From Bacteroidaceae bacterium (GTDB taxonomy: Bacteria; Bacteroidota; Bacteroidia; Bacteroidales; Bacteroidaceae): DNA of 56,250 bases. Of the stretch, positions 31,981 through 42,015 are shown one piece after another. Each line of letters opens with the position of its first letter. The first letter of the stretch is position 1. The DNA lies in assembly GCA_017516885.1 (NCBI GenBank), contig JAFXAR010000075.1, positions 1-56,250 on the forward strand, given 5' to 3'. Under the pieces are notes generated by a model. The model was given only the letters and a program-made list of their open reading frames with translations. It did not search any database and was not told the origin of the DNA. A program made the translations under genes and the position numbers.

Positions 31981-33345
31981 ATGGAACTGAATGCTGATTT
32001 TGCACAGAGAATATGCGAGCTTTTTGGAGAGGAGCGCTATAGGCGCTTTTCCGAAGCGCTTGGCGATGAGCCTGTTGTCAGCATTCGTTGCAACGAACGG
32101 AAATTCAGTCCGGATGATGCGCTTGATGCTGTTCCTTGGGCATCGGCCGGGAGGTATCTTGCCGAGCGCCCTATGTTTACGGCCGACCCTCTTTTTCATG
32201 CAGGGTGCTATTATGTTCAAGAGGCATCGTCAATGTTTCTTGAACAGGCTGTAAGGCAGTTTGTGAATGCTCCGGTTCGTGCGCTTGACCTCTGTGCCGC
32301 GCCCGGCGGCAAGAGCACGCATCTGTTGTCGCTGCTGCCTTCGGGCAGTATGCTTGTGTCAAATGAGCCTGTCCCTCAGCGTGCCCAGGTGTTGGTTGAG
32401 AATGTGGTTAAGTGGGGCAATGCGGCAGCGGTGGTTACAAAGAATGAACCGGCGGACTTTGCGCCGTTCAGGAACTTCTTTGACTTTGTGCTGGTTGACG
32501 CCCCCTGTTCGGGCGAAGGCATGTTCCGCAAGGATGCCTTTGCTGTAGAGCAATGGAGTGTCTCCAATGTTGAGCTTTGCGCCAGAAGGCAGAAAGAAAT
32601 ACTTGCCGATATTTGGGACAGTCTGCGCCCGGGAGGATTGCTGGTTTACAGCACTTGCACCTTTAACCGCGAGGAGAACGAGGACTGCGTAGAGTGGATT
32701 GCCGGGGAGTTGGGTGCAGAACCTCTTGATGTGGCAGTTGAGCCTGGCTGGAACATTACCGGGTCGTTGACGGCTGAAGGCTTGCCGGTGTACCGTTTTA
32801 TACCTGGATATACAAGTGGCGAGGGACTCTTTATGGCAGTGCTGCGCAAGGATGGCGATGCGCCGCTTGCACAGCCAAAGAAAATCAGCCGCATACAGAC
32901 TGCTCCGGCAAAAGTAAAGGCCGAAGCATCTGCCTGGCTCGTTAATGGCGAGGATTTTGACTATATAATGCAGGGCGATTGTGTTGTTGCAATGCCAAAG
33001 GCGCATACGAATGCCATGCTTGCCCTGCAGCAGAAACTGAGGGTTCTGCATTGTGCGCTCCCGCTCTGCGAGGTAAAGAACAACAAGCTTCTGCCTGTGC
33101 ATGCTTTGGCAATGAGCAGCGAACTCCATGCGGAGGCTTTTGCAAATGTTGCCATTGACAGGAAGCAGGCATTGGCCTATCTGCACCGCGATGTGCTTGT
33201 GCTTGACAATGCACCGTTAGGAATGCTGCTTTTGACCTACGAAGGCATTCCGCTGGGTTTTGCAAAGAATGTCGGCAGCAGGGCCAATAATCTTTACCCG
33301 GCTGAATGGAGGATTAGAAAGAACCCGGTTGATTTGGAAAAATAA
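31981..33345 (+). CDS. rsmF: rRNA (cytosine-C5)-methyltransferase, RsmF/NOP2 family
   Basis: SAM-dependent enzyme of the NOL1/NOP2/Sun family, probably acting on 16S rRNA. The SAM site is ALDLCAAPGGKSTHLLSLL (101-119). The two catalytic cysteines are Cys176 (LVDAPCSGEGMFRKD) and Cys226 (LVYSTCTFNREEN). The C-terminal 150 residues (about 300-454) form the RsmF-type RNA-binding extension. At 454 residues it fits the RsmF subgroup rather than RsmB. The exact target base is not readable. dsbD follows after 14 bases. Confidence 0.9.
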   Translation: MELNADFAQRICELFGEERYRRFSEALGDEPVVSIRCNERKFSPDDALDAVPWASAGRYLAERPMFTADPLFHAGCYYVQEASSMFLEQAVRQFVNAPVRALDLCAAPGGKSTHLLSLLPSGSMLVSNEPVPQRAQVLVENVVKWGNAAAVVTKNEPADFAPFRNFFDFVLVDAPCSGEGMFRKDAFAVEQWSVSNVELCARRQKEILADIWDSLRPGGLLVYSTCTFNREENEDCVEWIAGELGAEPLDVAVEPGWNITGSLTAEGLPVYRFIPGYTSGEGLFMAVLRKDGDAPLAQPKKISRIQTAPAKVKAEASAWLVNGEDFDYIMQGDCVVAMPKAHTNAMLALQQKLRVLHCALPLCEVKNNKLLPVHALAMSSELHAEAFANVAIDRKQALAYLHRDVLVLDNAPLGMLLLTYEGIPLGFAKNVGSRANNLYPAEWRIRKNPVDLEK

Positions 33346-33359
33346 AAAACTATAATACA

Positions 33360-35519
33360 ATGAAAAAGACTTTTTTCTCCTTGTTGATGATGTTGTTGGC
33401 ATTGCCTATGGCTGCCCAGTTCGGTGGTTACGACCCAGTGTCAATGGAAGAGACCTTTACTGTCAAAGGAAACGAGGGCGTAATCTCGTTCAATGCAACA
33501 ATTGATCCGGGTTATCATCTTTACTCAACAGATATACCCGACGGCGGCCCTACACCGCTTACCATCAAATTCCATGTAATTGAGGGCGCTGAGGCTGCCG
33601 GTCCAATTGTGGGCGGCGAAGGTGTCAAAGAGGAGTATGACGATGTGTTTGAAATGAAGGTGCGGTATTACGACGGCGAGGCCAGCTTTACACAGGCAAT
33701 AAAGCTGCTTGGCGGCAAATACCATATTGAGGGAACTGTGAGCTATCAGTCTTGCGGAAGCGGCCAGTGCTACATGGGCAGCTATGACTTTGAACTTAGC
33801 GGCAGCCACGAGGCTAAAGTGCCTGCTGAGAAGCCGGCGGCAAAGAATACAGCTCCAGCGCAGAAGCCTGTTGCAAAGGAGAAAGTCCCGGCCAATAAGG
33901 CAGTTCCTGCCCAGAAAATAGTTCCGGCCAAGGAGATTGAGGCAAAGGATACAGCCTTTTTGAATGCTGCCGAAATAAAGGATACCGTTGCAGCAGAGAA
34001 AAAGGCGGCAGAACCGGTTGCTGCTGTAAAGCCGGCTCAGGCAGCAGGCCTTGACAAGAACTCAAAGGAGTACCACTGGAGAAAAGTTACCGATGAACTG
34101 AATAAGCTTGGAAACGAAGATGCAAGCGCTGCCGATTCGTCGCTTTGGGTAATATTTGTGCTTGGTCTTGGCGGCGGTCTCATTGCAATGCTCACTCCAT
34201 GCGTGTGGCCTATTATACCAATGACTGTAAGTTTCTTCCTAAAGCGCAGCAAGGAGCGTTCAAAGGCAGTTAAGGAGGCCGTTCTCTACGGTGTCTCAAT
34301 TATTGTCATATATCTGCTGCTTGGCGTCTTCATAACACTGATATTCGGCGCCGGCGCATTGAATGCCCTTTCAACCAATGCAGTGTTCAATATATTCTTC
34401 TTCCTGATGCTGGTAGTCTTTGGAGCATCCTTCCTTGGAGGCTTTGAACTTACACTTCCGTCATCATGGACAAACAAGGTTGATGAAAAGGCCGGCAACA
34501 CAACAGGAATCCTCAGCATCTTCCTCATGGCCTTTACCCTGGTGCTTGTATCGTTCTCATGTACAGGCCCAATCATTGGCTTTATGCTTGTTTCTGTTGC
34601 CGATTCTGGAGAAATCCTTGCGCCGGCAATAGGCATGCTTGGATTTGCCGTAGCGCTTGCATTGCCATTCACGCTGTTTGCGCTCTTCCCATCACTGCTC
34701 AAGCAGACACCTCGCTCAGGCAGCTGGATGAATACAATAAAGGTTGTTCTTGGCTTTGTTGAATTGGCATTCTCGCTCAAATTCCTCTCTGTTGCCGACC
34801 TTGCATACGGCTGGGGCATTCTTGACCGCGAGACATTCCTTGCGCTTTGGATAGCATTGTTCTTCATCCTTGGCCTTTATCTGTTAAAGGTAATCCGTTT
34901 CCCGCATGATGACGAGCAGGACAGAAAGGCTTCAGTTCCCGGCGTCTTTACCGCTCTCATCTCGCTTGCGTTTGCAATATACATGATTCCCGGTCTGTGG
35001 GGCGCTCCCTGCAAGGCTGTAAGCGCATTTGCGCCGCCAATGAAAACTCAGGACTTCAGTTTGTACGACAATGAGTTCAAGCCTCATGCCGACGACTTTG
35101 ACCTGGCGCTTGAGATGGCAAAGAAAGAGGGCAAGCCGCTTTTGCTTGACTTTACCGGCCACGGCTGCGTGAACTGCCGCGAAATGGAGGCTGCTGTGTG
35201 GAGCGATGACAGAGTTATCGACAAAATGCGCGAGGACTATATTGTAGTGTCACTTTACGTTGACGACAAGACAGGTATCGAGCGTTACAAGGTAACTCTT
35301 GACAACGGAAAGAGCAAATGGATTACCACAGTGGGCGAAAAGTGGACCTATCTGCAGAACTACAAGTTCGGCGGCAGCGCCCAGCCTTTCTATGTGATTG
35401 TAGACGGCAACGGCGACCCTCTTGCCTCTCCCTACAGCTACAATACAAATGTTGACGAATATATAAAGTTCCTTGATAAAGGACTTGAAAGCTACAAGAA
35501 TAGAACAGCAGAGAAATAA
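33360..35519 (+). CDS. dsbD: Thiol:disulfide interchange protein DsbD
   Basis: Membrane protein that carries electrons from cytoplasmic thioredoxin to periplasmic proteins. In order: a signal peptide (1-19); an N-terminal periplasmic domain (about 25-150) with the pair Cys132/Cys137 (SCGSGQC); a Lys/Ala/Pro-rich linker of about 80 residues (150-230, PAEKPAAKNTAPAQKPVAK and similar); a multi-helix membrane domain (about 262-535) with the redox pair Cys281 (MLTPCVWPIIP) and Cys401 (SFSCTGPIIG); and a C-terminal thioredoxin domain with Cys603-Val-Asn-Cys606 (GHGCVNCREME). All six active cysteines are present. 719 residues is on the long side because of the linker. Confidence 0.93.
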   Translation: MKKTFFSLLMMLLALPMAAQFGGYDPVSMEETFTVKGNEGVISFNATIDPGYHLYSTDIPDGGPTPLTIKFHVIEGAEAAGPIVGGEGVKEEYDDVFEMKVRYYDGEASFTQAIKLLGGKYHIEGTVSYQSCGSGQCYMGSYDFELSGSHEAKVPAEKPAAKNTAPAQKPVAKEKVPANKAVPAQKIVPAKEIEAKDTAFLNAAEIKDTVAAEKKAAEPVAAVKPAQAAGLDKNSKEYHWRKVTDELNKLGNEDASAADSSLWVIFVLGLGGGLIAMLTPCVWPIIPMTVSFFLKRSKERSKAVKEAVLYGVSIIVIYLLLGVFITLIFGAGALNALSTNAVFNIFFFLMLVVFGASFLGGFELTLPSSWTNKVDEKAGNTTGILSIFLMAFTLVLVSFSCTGPIIGFMLVSVADSGEILAPAIGMLGFAVALALPFTLFALFPSLLKQTPRSGSWMNTIKVVLGFVELAFSLKFLSVADLAYGWGILDRETFLALWIALFFILGLYLLKVIRFPHDDEQDRKASVPGVFTALISLAFAIYMIPGLWGAPCKAVSAFAPPMKTQDFSLYDNEFKPHADDFDLALEMAKKEGKPLLLDFTGHGCVNCREMEAAVWSDDRVIDKMREDYIVVSLYVDDKTGIERYKVTLDNGKSKWITTVGEKWTYLQNYKFGGSAQPFYVIVDGNGDPLASPYSYNTNVDEYIKFLDKGLESYKNRTAEK

Positions 35520-35561
35520 CAGCAGCTGCTGTAATGTAATGGATTTGTGATAGAGAAGATT

Positions 35562-37076
35562 ATGAATCTGACACCATTGATGAAACCTGTGTTCAGGCAC
35601 AGGGCAAAAAAGATAGAAAAATACGCAACTGATGCCGGCAATATCCAGCGTTCAGTGTTGCAGCGCCTTCTTGATTCGGCAAAGAATACCGAATGGGGCA
35701 TCGCTCATGGCTATTCAGGGCTTGCAAACTACGAGCAGTTTGCGAAAGCAGTTCCAATGCAGGACTATGAGAGCCTGAAAGGGTATATCGACCGTATGCG
35801 TCATGGCGAAAAGGATATACTATGGAAAGGGCAGTGCAAATGGTATGCAAAGTCATCGGGCACAACCAACGACAAGAGCAAGTTCATACCGGTAACCCCC
35901 ACAGGACTTCAGAATGCCCATTACAAGGGCGGGTTCGATGTTGTGGCGCTGTATGTTGCAAATAATCCTTCAAGCAGAATATTTTCAGGCAAAGGACTTA
36001 TTCTTGGCGGCAGCCATGCTGCCAACTACAACCTTCCGGGCAGCCTTGTGGGCGACCTCAGCGCAATTCTCATAGAGAACTGCAGCGCCTTCGTCAACAT
36101 GATGCGCGTTCCAGGCAAGGATATAGCCCTCTTGAGCGACTTTGAGGAAAAAATGGAAAAAATTGCGCGTGCAACATGCAATGTGAACGTGACCAATCTC
36201 TCCGGCGTGCCCTCATGGATGATGGCAGTGCTCAAGCACATGCTCGACATCACTGGCAAGCAGGGCGTTGAAGAACTGTGGCCCAACCTTGAAGTCTTCT
36301 TCCACGGAGGCGTAGCGTTTACTCCCTACCGCGAGCAGTACAGGCAGATAATCCGCAAAGAGAGCATGAAGTACATGGAGACCTACAATGCCAGCGAGGG
36401 CTTCTTTGGAATACAGAACGACCCTGCCGACCCTGCAATGCTGCTTATGATTGACTATGACATATTCTACGAGTTTATACCATTCGAGGAACTCGATTCG
36501 CCCAATCCAACGATACTTCCTCTGTGGGAGGTGGAGACAGGAAAGAATTATGCCATGCTTATCTCAACATCCTGCGGCCTGTGGCGTTATATGATAGGTG
36601 ACACAGTGCGCTTTACAAGCAAAGACCCTTATAAGATAATAATCTCGGGCCGCACTAAGCACTTTATAAATGCTTTTGGCGAGGAACTTATTGTCGACAA
36701 TGCCGAAAAGGGACTGCTCAAGGCCTGTGCCGAAACAGGAGCGCAGGTACAGGAGTACACTGCAGCACCGGTGTTCATGGATGCCGATGCACGCTGCCGT
36801 CACCAGTGGCTCATTGAGTTCGCGCAAGAGCCAAGCTCGCTTGAAAAATTTGTCGAGGTGCTTGACACTGAATTGCAGCACATCAATTCCGACTATGAGG
36901 CAAAGCGGTTCAAGAACAAAACCATGCAGCAGCTTGAGGTAATTCCGGCGCGCAGAAATCTTTTCAACGACTGGCTAAAGAGCAAAGGCAAGTTAGGCGG
37001 GCAGCACAAAGTGCCCCGCTTGAGCAACAGCCGGCAGTACATTGAGGAACTTTTGCACATGAACAAGCAAGAATGA
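35562..37076 (+). CDS. GH3 family (auxin-responsive promoter-type) acyl-adenylate ligase
   Basis: Member of the GH3 adenylating superfamily, whose plant enzymes join acyl acids such as auxin or jasmonate to amino acids. Bacterial members are common in Bacteroidota but their substrates are unknown. Marks are YAKSSGTTNDKSKFIPVT (ATP/phosphate loop), FHGGVAFTPYREQY, YNASEGFFGIQ (adenylate binding), GLWRYMIGDTVRFTS and ISGRTKHFINAFGEELIV. The start is the ATG at 35562 (MNLTPLMKPVFRHRAKKIEKYAT); a GTG at 35547 is less likely. Its stop overlaps the start of the following Ig-like lipoprotein gene (ATGA), so the two are coupled. Confidence 0.9.
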   Translation: MNLTPLMKPVFRHRAKKIEKYATDAGNIQRSVLQRLLDSAKNTEWGIAHGYSGLANYEQFAKAVPMQDYESLKGYIDRMRHGEKDILWKGQCKWYAKSSGTTNDKSKFIPVTPTGLQNAHYKGGFDVVALYVANNPSSRIFSGKGLILGGSHAANYNLPGSLVGDLSAILIENCSAFVNMMRVPGKDIALLSDFEEKMEKIARATCNVNVTNLSGVPSWMMAVLKHMLDITGKQGVEELWPNLEVFFHGGVAFTPYREQYRQIIRKESMKYMETYNASEGFFGIQNDPADPAMLLMIDYDIFYEFIPFEELDSPNPTILPLWEVETGKNYAMLISTSCGLWRYMIGDTVRFTSKDPYKIIISGRTKHFINAFGEELIVDNAEKGLLKACAETGAQVQEYTAAPVFMDADARCRHQWLIEFAQEPSSLEKFVEVLDTELQHINSDYEAKRFKNKTMQQLEVIPARRNLFNDWLKSKGKLGGQHKVPRLSNSRQYIEELLHMNKQE

Positions 37077-38992
37077 GACTGAAAGACGTTACATACATTC
37101 TTATCCTTCTTTTGGTGGCTGCCTGTGCAAGCATAGGCAATCCCGACGGCGGTCCTTATGACGAGGAGCCGCCTGTGCTGCTTGAATCGGAACCGGCTGT
37201 CAATGCAACGAAAGTCAAAAAGGGCAAAGTGGTACTCACTTTTAACGAGAACGTGAAGCTGAACAATGCCTTTGAAAAGGTTGTTGTCTCGCCCCCACAG
37301 TCGCAGATGCCCGAAATAAAGCACAACGGCAAGCATGTGACCGTGGAGCTTTATGATACACTCGTTCCAAACACCACCTATTCAATAGACTTCGGCGATG
37401 CCATTGTCGATAACAACGAAGGCAATCCGTATGAGAACTTTGCCTATGTGTTCTCAACCGGCGATGTGGTGGATACCCTTGCCGTATCGGGAACAGTGCT
37501 CAACGCCGAGGACCTTGAACCCATTAAGGGCATGGTTGTCGGCCTGCATTCCGTTCATGCCGATACAGCGTTCACAACCAAGCCTTTCGAGCGCGTGGCG
37601 CGCACCGATTCCCGCGGCCGCTTCACAATAAAGGGCATCGCCCCCGGCTCATACAGAATCTATGCTCTTGCCGATGCTAATCAGAATAATTACTTCGACC
37701 AGAAGAGTGAAAAGATAGCCTTTATGAAGGCAACCGTCTCTCCCTTTGCAACCGAGGCGGTGCGCCCCGACACAGTGTGGCGCGACAGCATCACCATAGA
37801 CACCATTCATAGTGTCAAATATACGCGCTTCCAGCCCGATGACATTGTGCTGCGCGCCTTCAATGAGGAGATGAAAGTGCAGTACCTTGTAAAGTCTCCG
37901 CGCGATACACATAACAAGTTTGTGCTCTATTTCGCTTCGCCCAACGCCGAACTGCCGCGCCTAAAGGGCATCAGCCACAATATTGACAATGCATATATCA
38001 TTGAGGCTTCGGAAAAGAAGGATACACTGGCCTATTGGCTTAAGGATTCGCTCCTTTACAGCAGCGACACAATAACTCTCAGTGTCACATACTCTTCGTT
38101 TGATGATACAGGAGCGCCGGCCGGCCGCTGCGATACCATCTCACTTGTGCCCAAGAAAAAGTGGGAGAAGATAGTCGAGGCCGAGGCCAAGCTCTATGAA
38201 GAGGCAAAGAAAAAGTTCCTTAAGATTGAAAGCCGCCGCGAGGGGTACGACGAGAACAACCCGCCCGAATACATTCCGCCTGTAAAGGTCCTTCCGTTCC
38301 GCTTCACAGGCAGTGCCGCGATGGACATAAACGCCGACTGCCGCCTGATGTTCGACGAGCCGCTGCTTTCGGCAGATACAGCCGCGATACACCTTTCTGT
38401 AATGGTCGATTCCCTTTGGGTTCCTATGGACTTTGTATTCCGCCAGAGCGAAGGCAATATAAGGAACTATAATATATTTGCAGAATGGCGTCCCGAACAG
38501 AGCTACCGCATTGAGGTGGATTCTGCGGCATTCAAGGGAATTTATGGCGGCGTTTCCGAAAAATTCTCCCGCGACATAAAGTTCCGCTCGCTCAACGACT
38601 ATGCGGTCCTCTACCTTAGAGTGCCCGGCATAGGCGACGACGCAATAGTGCAGCTCATGACAAAGGACGAAAAGGTTGTTATGCAGGAGCGCACCAAGGG
38701 CGGCCGCTGCTCGTTCTATTTCATAAAGCCCGGTACATACTATCTGCGCCTTATTGTTGACGAGAACGGCAACGGCAAGTGGGATACAGGAGACTTCCTC
38801 AAAGGCGTGCAGCCCGAAAAGGTCTACTACTATCACCATGAGCTTGACCTCAGGGCAATGTTCGAGTACTCGCAGGACGACTGGAACATAAATGCTCCGC
38901 TGAACGAGCAGAAACCGCTTGATATAACAAAGCAGAAACCCGATAAAGAGCGCAAGAAGATGAACCGCAACGCAACGCGCAAGTTCAAATAG
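37073..38992 (+). CDS. Ig-like domain lipoprotein
   Basis: 639-residue predicted lipoprotein. The lipobox is LLLVAAC with Cys18. The first domain (about 30-135) is an SbsA/Big_5-type Ig domain: PAVNATKVKKGKVVLTFNENV, ending TPNTTYSIDFGDAIVDNN-like and VFSTGD. A carboxypeptidase-regulatory-like beta domain follows (about 140-225, SGTVLNAEDLEPIKGMVVGL and GRFTIKGIAPGSYRIYALAD). After more beta-rich sequence comes a C-terminal block with GTYYLRLIVDENGNGKWDTGDF. The tail is strongly basic. It is translationally coupled to the GH3 gene by a 4-base overlap. It probably sits at the outer membrane; function unknown. Confidence 0.82.
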   Translation: MRLKDVTYILILLLVAACASIGNPDGGPYDEEPPVLLESEPAVNATKVKKGKVVLTFNENVKLNNAFEKVVVSPPQSQMPEIKHNGKHVTVELYDTLVPNTTYSIDFGDAIVDNNEGNPYENFAYVFSTGDVVDTLAVSGTVLNAEDLEPIKGMVVGLHSVHADTAFTTKPFERVARTDSRGRFTIKGIAPGSYRIYALADANQNNYFDQKSEKIAFMKATVSPFATEAVRPDTVWRDSITIDTIHSVKYTRFQPDDIVLRAFNEEMKVQYLVKSPRDTHNKFVLYFASPNAELPRLKGISHNIDNAYIIEASEKKDTLAYWLKDSLLYSSDTITLSVTYSSFDDTGAPAGRCDTISLVPKKKWEKIVEAEAKLYEEAKKKFLKIESRREGYDENNPPEYIPPVKVLPFRFTGSAAMDINADCRLMFDEPLLSADTAAIHLSVMVDSLWVPMDFVFRQSEGNIRNYNIFAEWRPEQSYRIEVDSAAFKGIYGGVSEKFSRDIKFRSLNDYAVLYLRVPGIGDDAIVQLMTKDEKVVMQERTKGGRCSFYFIKPGTYYLRLIVDENGNGKWDTGDFLKGVQPEKVYYYHHELDLRAMFEYSQDDWNINAPLNEQKPLDITKQKPDKERKKMNRNATRKFK

Positions 38993-39030
38993 CGCCCGCA
39001 ATATATAAACAATAAAAACACCTAATATTT

Positions 39031-40506
39031 ATGGACAGCAAATTCATGATATACAATACTCTTTCGCGCAAGAAGGAGTTGTTTGAACCGCTTCACGCCC
39101 CCAATGTGGGGCTCTATGTATGCGGCCCTACGGTTTACGGCCCGGCCCATTTGGGTCACGCGCGTCCGGCGATAACCTTTGACGTGCTCTTCCGCTACCT
39201 TCAGAATCTTGGCTACAAGGTGCGCTATGTGCGCAACATAACCGACGTAGGCCATCTTGAGCACGATGCCGATGAAGGCGAGGACAAGATTGCAAAGAAG
39301 GCACGCCTTGAGCAGCTCGAGCCAATGGAGGTTGTGCAGCAGTACACGCTCCACTATCACAAAGTAATGGATGCCCTCAACGTGCTGCCGCCCAGCATAG
39401 AGCCGCACGCATCAGGCCATATAATTGAGCAGATTGAGCTTGTAAAGGAGATACTTGCCAACGGCTATGCCTACGAGAGCGAAGGCTCAGTATATTTTGA
39501 CGTTGCAAAGTACGACAAGGAGCACAATTACGGTGTCCTTTCTGGCCGCAATCTTGAGGATGTGCTCAACACAACCCGTGAGCTTGACGGTCAGAACGAG
39601 AAGCGCAATCCCGCCGATTTCGCGCTTTGGAAGTGCGCGCAGCCCGAACACATCATGCGCTGGCCGTCGCCTTGGGGCAACGGATTTCCAGGATGGCACT
39701 GCGAGTGCACGGCAATGGGACGCAAGTACCTTGGCGAGCAGTTTGATATTCACGGCGGAGGCATGGACCTTGTGTTCCCTCACCATGAATGCGAAATAGC
39801 GCAGGGCATGGCATCAATGGGACACCATGTTGTAAAGTACTGGATGCACAACAACATGATTACCATAAACGGAACAAAGATGGGCAAGTCCTTGGGCAAC
39901 TTTATCACCCTTGACGAGTTCTTCAACGGCACTCACAAGCTGCTTGCCCAGCCCTACAGTCCAATGACCATCCGCTTCTTCATCCTTCAGGCGCACTACC
40001 GCAGCACTGTTGATTTCAGCAACGAGGCGCTTCAGGCTGCCGAGAAGGGCTTGCAGCGTCTGCTTGAGGCATACAAGACACTTGGTGCGCTTGCAGCGTC
40101 AGGCGAGACAACTGCCGACGTCAGGGAACTCCGCCGCAAGTGCTACGATGCGATGAACGACGACATGAATACCGCTCAGGTAATCTCCCATCTGTTCGAT
40201 GCAAGCCGTGCAATCAATCAGATAGCCGACAAAAAGGCAACAATAAGCGAAGCCGACCTCAACGAGCTTAAGGAGGTGTTCCGCCTCTTTGCCTTTGACA
40301 TTCTTGGCCTCAAGGAGGAACGCGGCTCAGATAGCGGCCGCGAAGAGGCGTTCGGCAAGGTTGTTGACATGCTGCTTCAGCAGCGTCAGGCGGCAAAGGC
40401 CAACAAGGACTGGGCAACCAGCGACAGGATTCGTGATGAGCTTGCTGCGCTCGGCTTTGAGATAAAGGACGGCAAGGAGGGCTCAACCTGGAAACTTAAC
40501 CGATAA
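39031..40506 (+). CDS. cysS: Cysteinyl-tRNA synthetase
   Basis: Class I synthetase charging tRNA-Cys. The HIGH motif is HLGH (40-43) in [16 protein letters not shown], with zinc-ligand Cys31 in YVCGPTVYG. The other zinc ligands are in [15 protein letters not shown] and [10 protein letters not shown]. The KMSKS motif is KMGKSLGNF. Length 491 is normal. It sits 38 bases after the Ig-like lipoprotein gene and 12 bases before the glutaminyl cyclase gene. Confidence 0.97.
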   Translation: MDSKFMIYNTLSRKKELFEPLHAPNVGLYVCGPTVYGPAHLGHARPAITFDVLFRYLQNLGYKVRYVRNITDVGHLEHDADEGEDKIAKKARLEQLEPMEVVQQYTLHYHKVMDALNVLPPSIEPHASGHIIEQIELVKEILANGYAYESEGSVYFDVAKYDKEHNYGVLSGRNLEDVLNTTRELDGQNEKRNPADFALWKCAQPEHIMRWPSPWGNGFPGWHCECTAMGRKYLGEQFDIHGGGMDLVFPHHECEIAQGMASMGHHVVKYWMHNNMITINGTKMGKSLGNFITLDEFFNGTHKLLAQPYSPMTIRFFILQAHYRSTVDFSNEALQAAEKGLQRLLEAYKTLGALAASGETTADVRELRRKCYDAMNDDMNTAQVISHLFDASRAINQIADKKATISEADLNELKEVFRLFAFDILGLKEERGSDSGREEAFGKVVDMLLQQRQAAKANKDWATSDRIRDELAALGFEIKDGKEGSTWKLNR

Positions 40507-40518
40507 TCCATTCGTGCC

Positions 40519-41541
40519 ATGAGAAAGTATTCATTGCTGTTGCTTATGTTCATGCTTTTGCTGGCAGGCTGTTCCAATGCTCCTGCCGGCAGCGGAGAAG
40601 GCGCGGCAGCTGCAAATCACATAAATTCCCAGGATAATGCCCCCAAGGTCAATGTGCCAGTCTTCAGCGGCGACAGCGCCTACAGATTTGTTGCCGAGCA
40701 GGTTGCCTTTGGCCCTCGCGTTCCCAACAGCGAAGGGCACAAGGCGTGCAGCAACTATCTTGAGGCAAAACTGCGCTCCTATGGCGCCGAAGTTACAGTG
40801 CAGACAGCCGACCTTACTGCATACAACGGCGACGTGCTGCATGCCCGCAACATAATAGCGAGCTTCCAGCCCGAGAAGAGCGACCGCGTGCTGCTCTTCG
40901 CGCATTGGGATACACGTCCGTGGGCCGATTCCGACAGCGACCCGGCCAATCACTACAAGCCAATTCCCGGCGCTAATGACGGCGGCAGCGGTGTAGGCGT
41001 ACTGCTTGAGATAGCGCGCCATCTTGCTGTGCAGCCAACAGAGGTAGGAGTGGACATAATACTGTTCGATGCCGAGGACTATGGCAGGCATGAGGCCGAC
41101 AGTGAGGATGCAAAGTTTGGGGAATCAACCTGGGCGTTAGGCTCTGAATATTGGGCAAAGAACCCCCATGTAAAGGACTACAAGGCACGTTATGGAATAT
41201 TGCTTGACATTGTAGGCGCGCCCGGTTCAAAGTTCTATTGTGAGGGCTATTCCATGCATTTTGCGCCCAACCTCGTTGCCAACGTATGGAACACAGCGGC
41301 AAATTTGGGATATTCGGAATATTTCCAGTTATACACGGGCGGAACAATTACCGACGACCACGTTAACGTCTACAACTACAGGTTTATACCCTGTATTGAT
41401 ATTATAAACTGTGACCCCGAAAGCCCCAATGGCTTTGGCCCTTACCATCACACAATGAAGGACGATATGGACTGGATTGACAGCAAGTCCCTGAAGGCAG
41501 TGGGTCAGACAGTGCTTGAGGTAATATACAACGAAAGATAA
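40519..41541 (+). CDS. Glutaminyl-peptide cyclotransferase, M28 family lipoprotein
   Basis: Zinc enzyme of the M28 fold that turns N-terminal glutamine into pyroglutamate. In Bacteroidota such enzymes act on exported proteins whose signal cleavage exposes Gln. A lipoprotein signal is present (LLLAGC, Cys18). Zinc and active-site marks are LLFAHWDTRPWADSD, GANDGGSGVGVLLEIA (Asp ligand), ILFDAEDYGRH (Glu ligand), LLDIVGAPGS and FGPYHHTMKDDMDWID (His ligand). Length 340 and layout match the Porphyromonas gingivalis cyclase, from memory. Its stop overlaps the sufE start by one base (TAATG). Confidence 0.85.
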   Translation: MRKYSLLLLMFMLLLAGCSNAPAGSGEGAAAANHINSQDNAPKVNVPVFSGDSAYRFVAEQVAFGPRVPNSEGHKACSNYLEAKLRSYGAEVTVQTADLTAYNGDVLHARNIIASFQPEKSDRVLLFAHWDTRPWADSDSDPANHYKPIPGANDGGSGVGVLLEIARHLAVQPTEVGVDIILFDAEDYGRHEADSEDAKFGESTWALGSEYWAKNPHVKDYKARYGILLDIVGAPGSKFYCEGYSMHFAPNLVANVWNTAANLGYSEYFQLYTGGTITDDHVNVYNYRFIPCIDIINCDPESPNGFGPYHHTMKDDMDWIDSKSLKAVGQTVLEVIYNER

Positions 41542-41972
41542 TGGCTGCAATAAACGAAATACAGGATAGCATAATAGAGCAGTTCAGTGACTTTGACGAC
41601 TGGCTCGACCGTTACCAGCTGCTGATAGACCTCGGCAGCGAGCAAGAACCGCTCCCCGAGGAGTACAAGAGTGACAATAACCTTATTGAAGGCTGCCAGA
41701 GCCGCGTATGGCTTCAGGCCGATTTTATAGATGGCAAGGTGCACTTCCGCGCCGAGAGCGATGCGCTAATAGTAAAGGGCATAGTGTCGCTGCTCATAAG
41801 CGTATATTCAGGGCACACCCCCGATGAGATACTTTCGTCAGAGCCCTACTTTGTAGAGGCAATTGGCCTTAAGGAGCACCTCTCCCCCACGCGGAGCAAC
41901 GGCCTTGTTGCCATGATAAAGCAGATGAAGCTCTATGCGCTTGCCTTCAAGGCAAAAAACGGTAACGCTTAA
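41541..41972 (+). CDS. sufE: SufE family sulfur-acceptor protein
   Basis: Accepts persulfide sulfur from a SufS-type cysteine desulfurase for Fe-S cluster assembly. The reactive Cys is in NLIEGCQSRVWLQ, the family signature. The N-terminal helix and DFDDWLDRYQLLIDLG also fit. Length 143 is normal. No sufS or other suf genes are nearby. It ends inside a bidirectional terminator. Confidence 0.94.
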   Translation: MAAINEIQDSIIEQFSDFDDWLDRYQLLIDLGSEQEPLPEEYKSDNNLIEGCQSRVWLQADFIDGKVHFRAESDALIVKGIVSLLISVYSGHTPDEILSSEPYFVEAIGLKEHLSPTRSNGLVAMIKQMKLYALAFKAKNGNA

Positions 41973-42010
41973 ACAAAAACAGACTGCTGCCGCAGTCTGT
42001 TTTTGTTTAA
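41969..42010. terminator. Bidirectional terminator between sufE and the U32 gene
   Basis: 19-bp perfect stem TTAAACAAAAACAGACTGC, loop TGCC, then its complement. It includes the sufE stop codon and ends five bases before the stop of the convergent gene. A-tract and T-tract on the two sides allow termination both ways. Confidence 0.9.
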
Positions 42011-42015
42011 GGATG

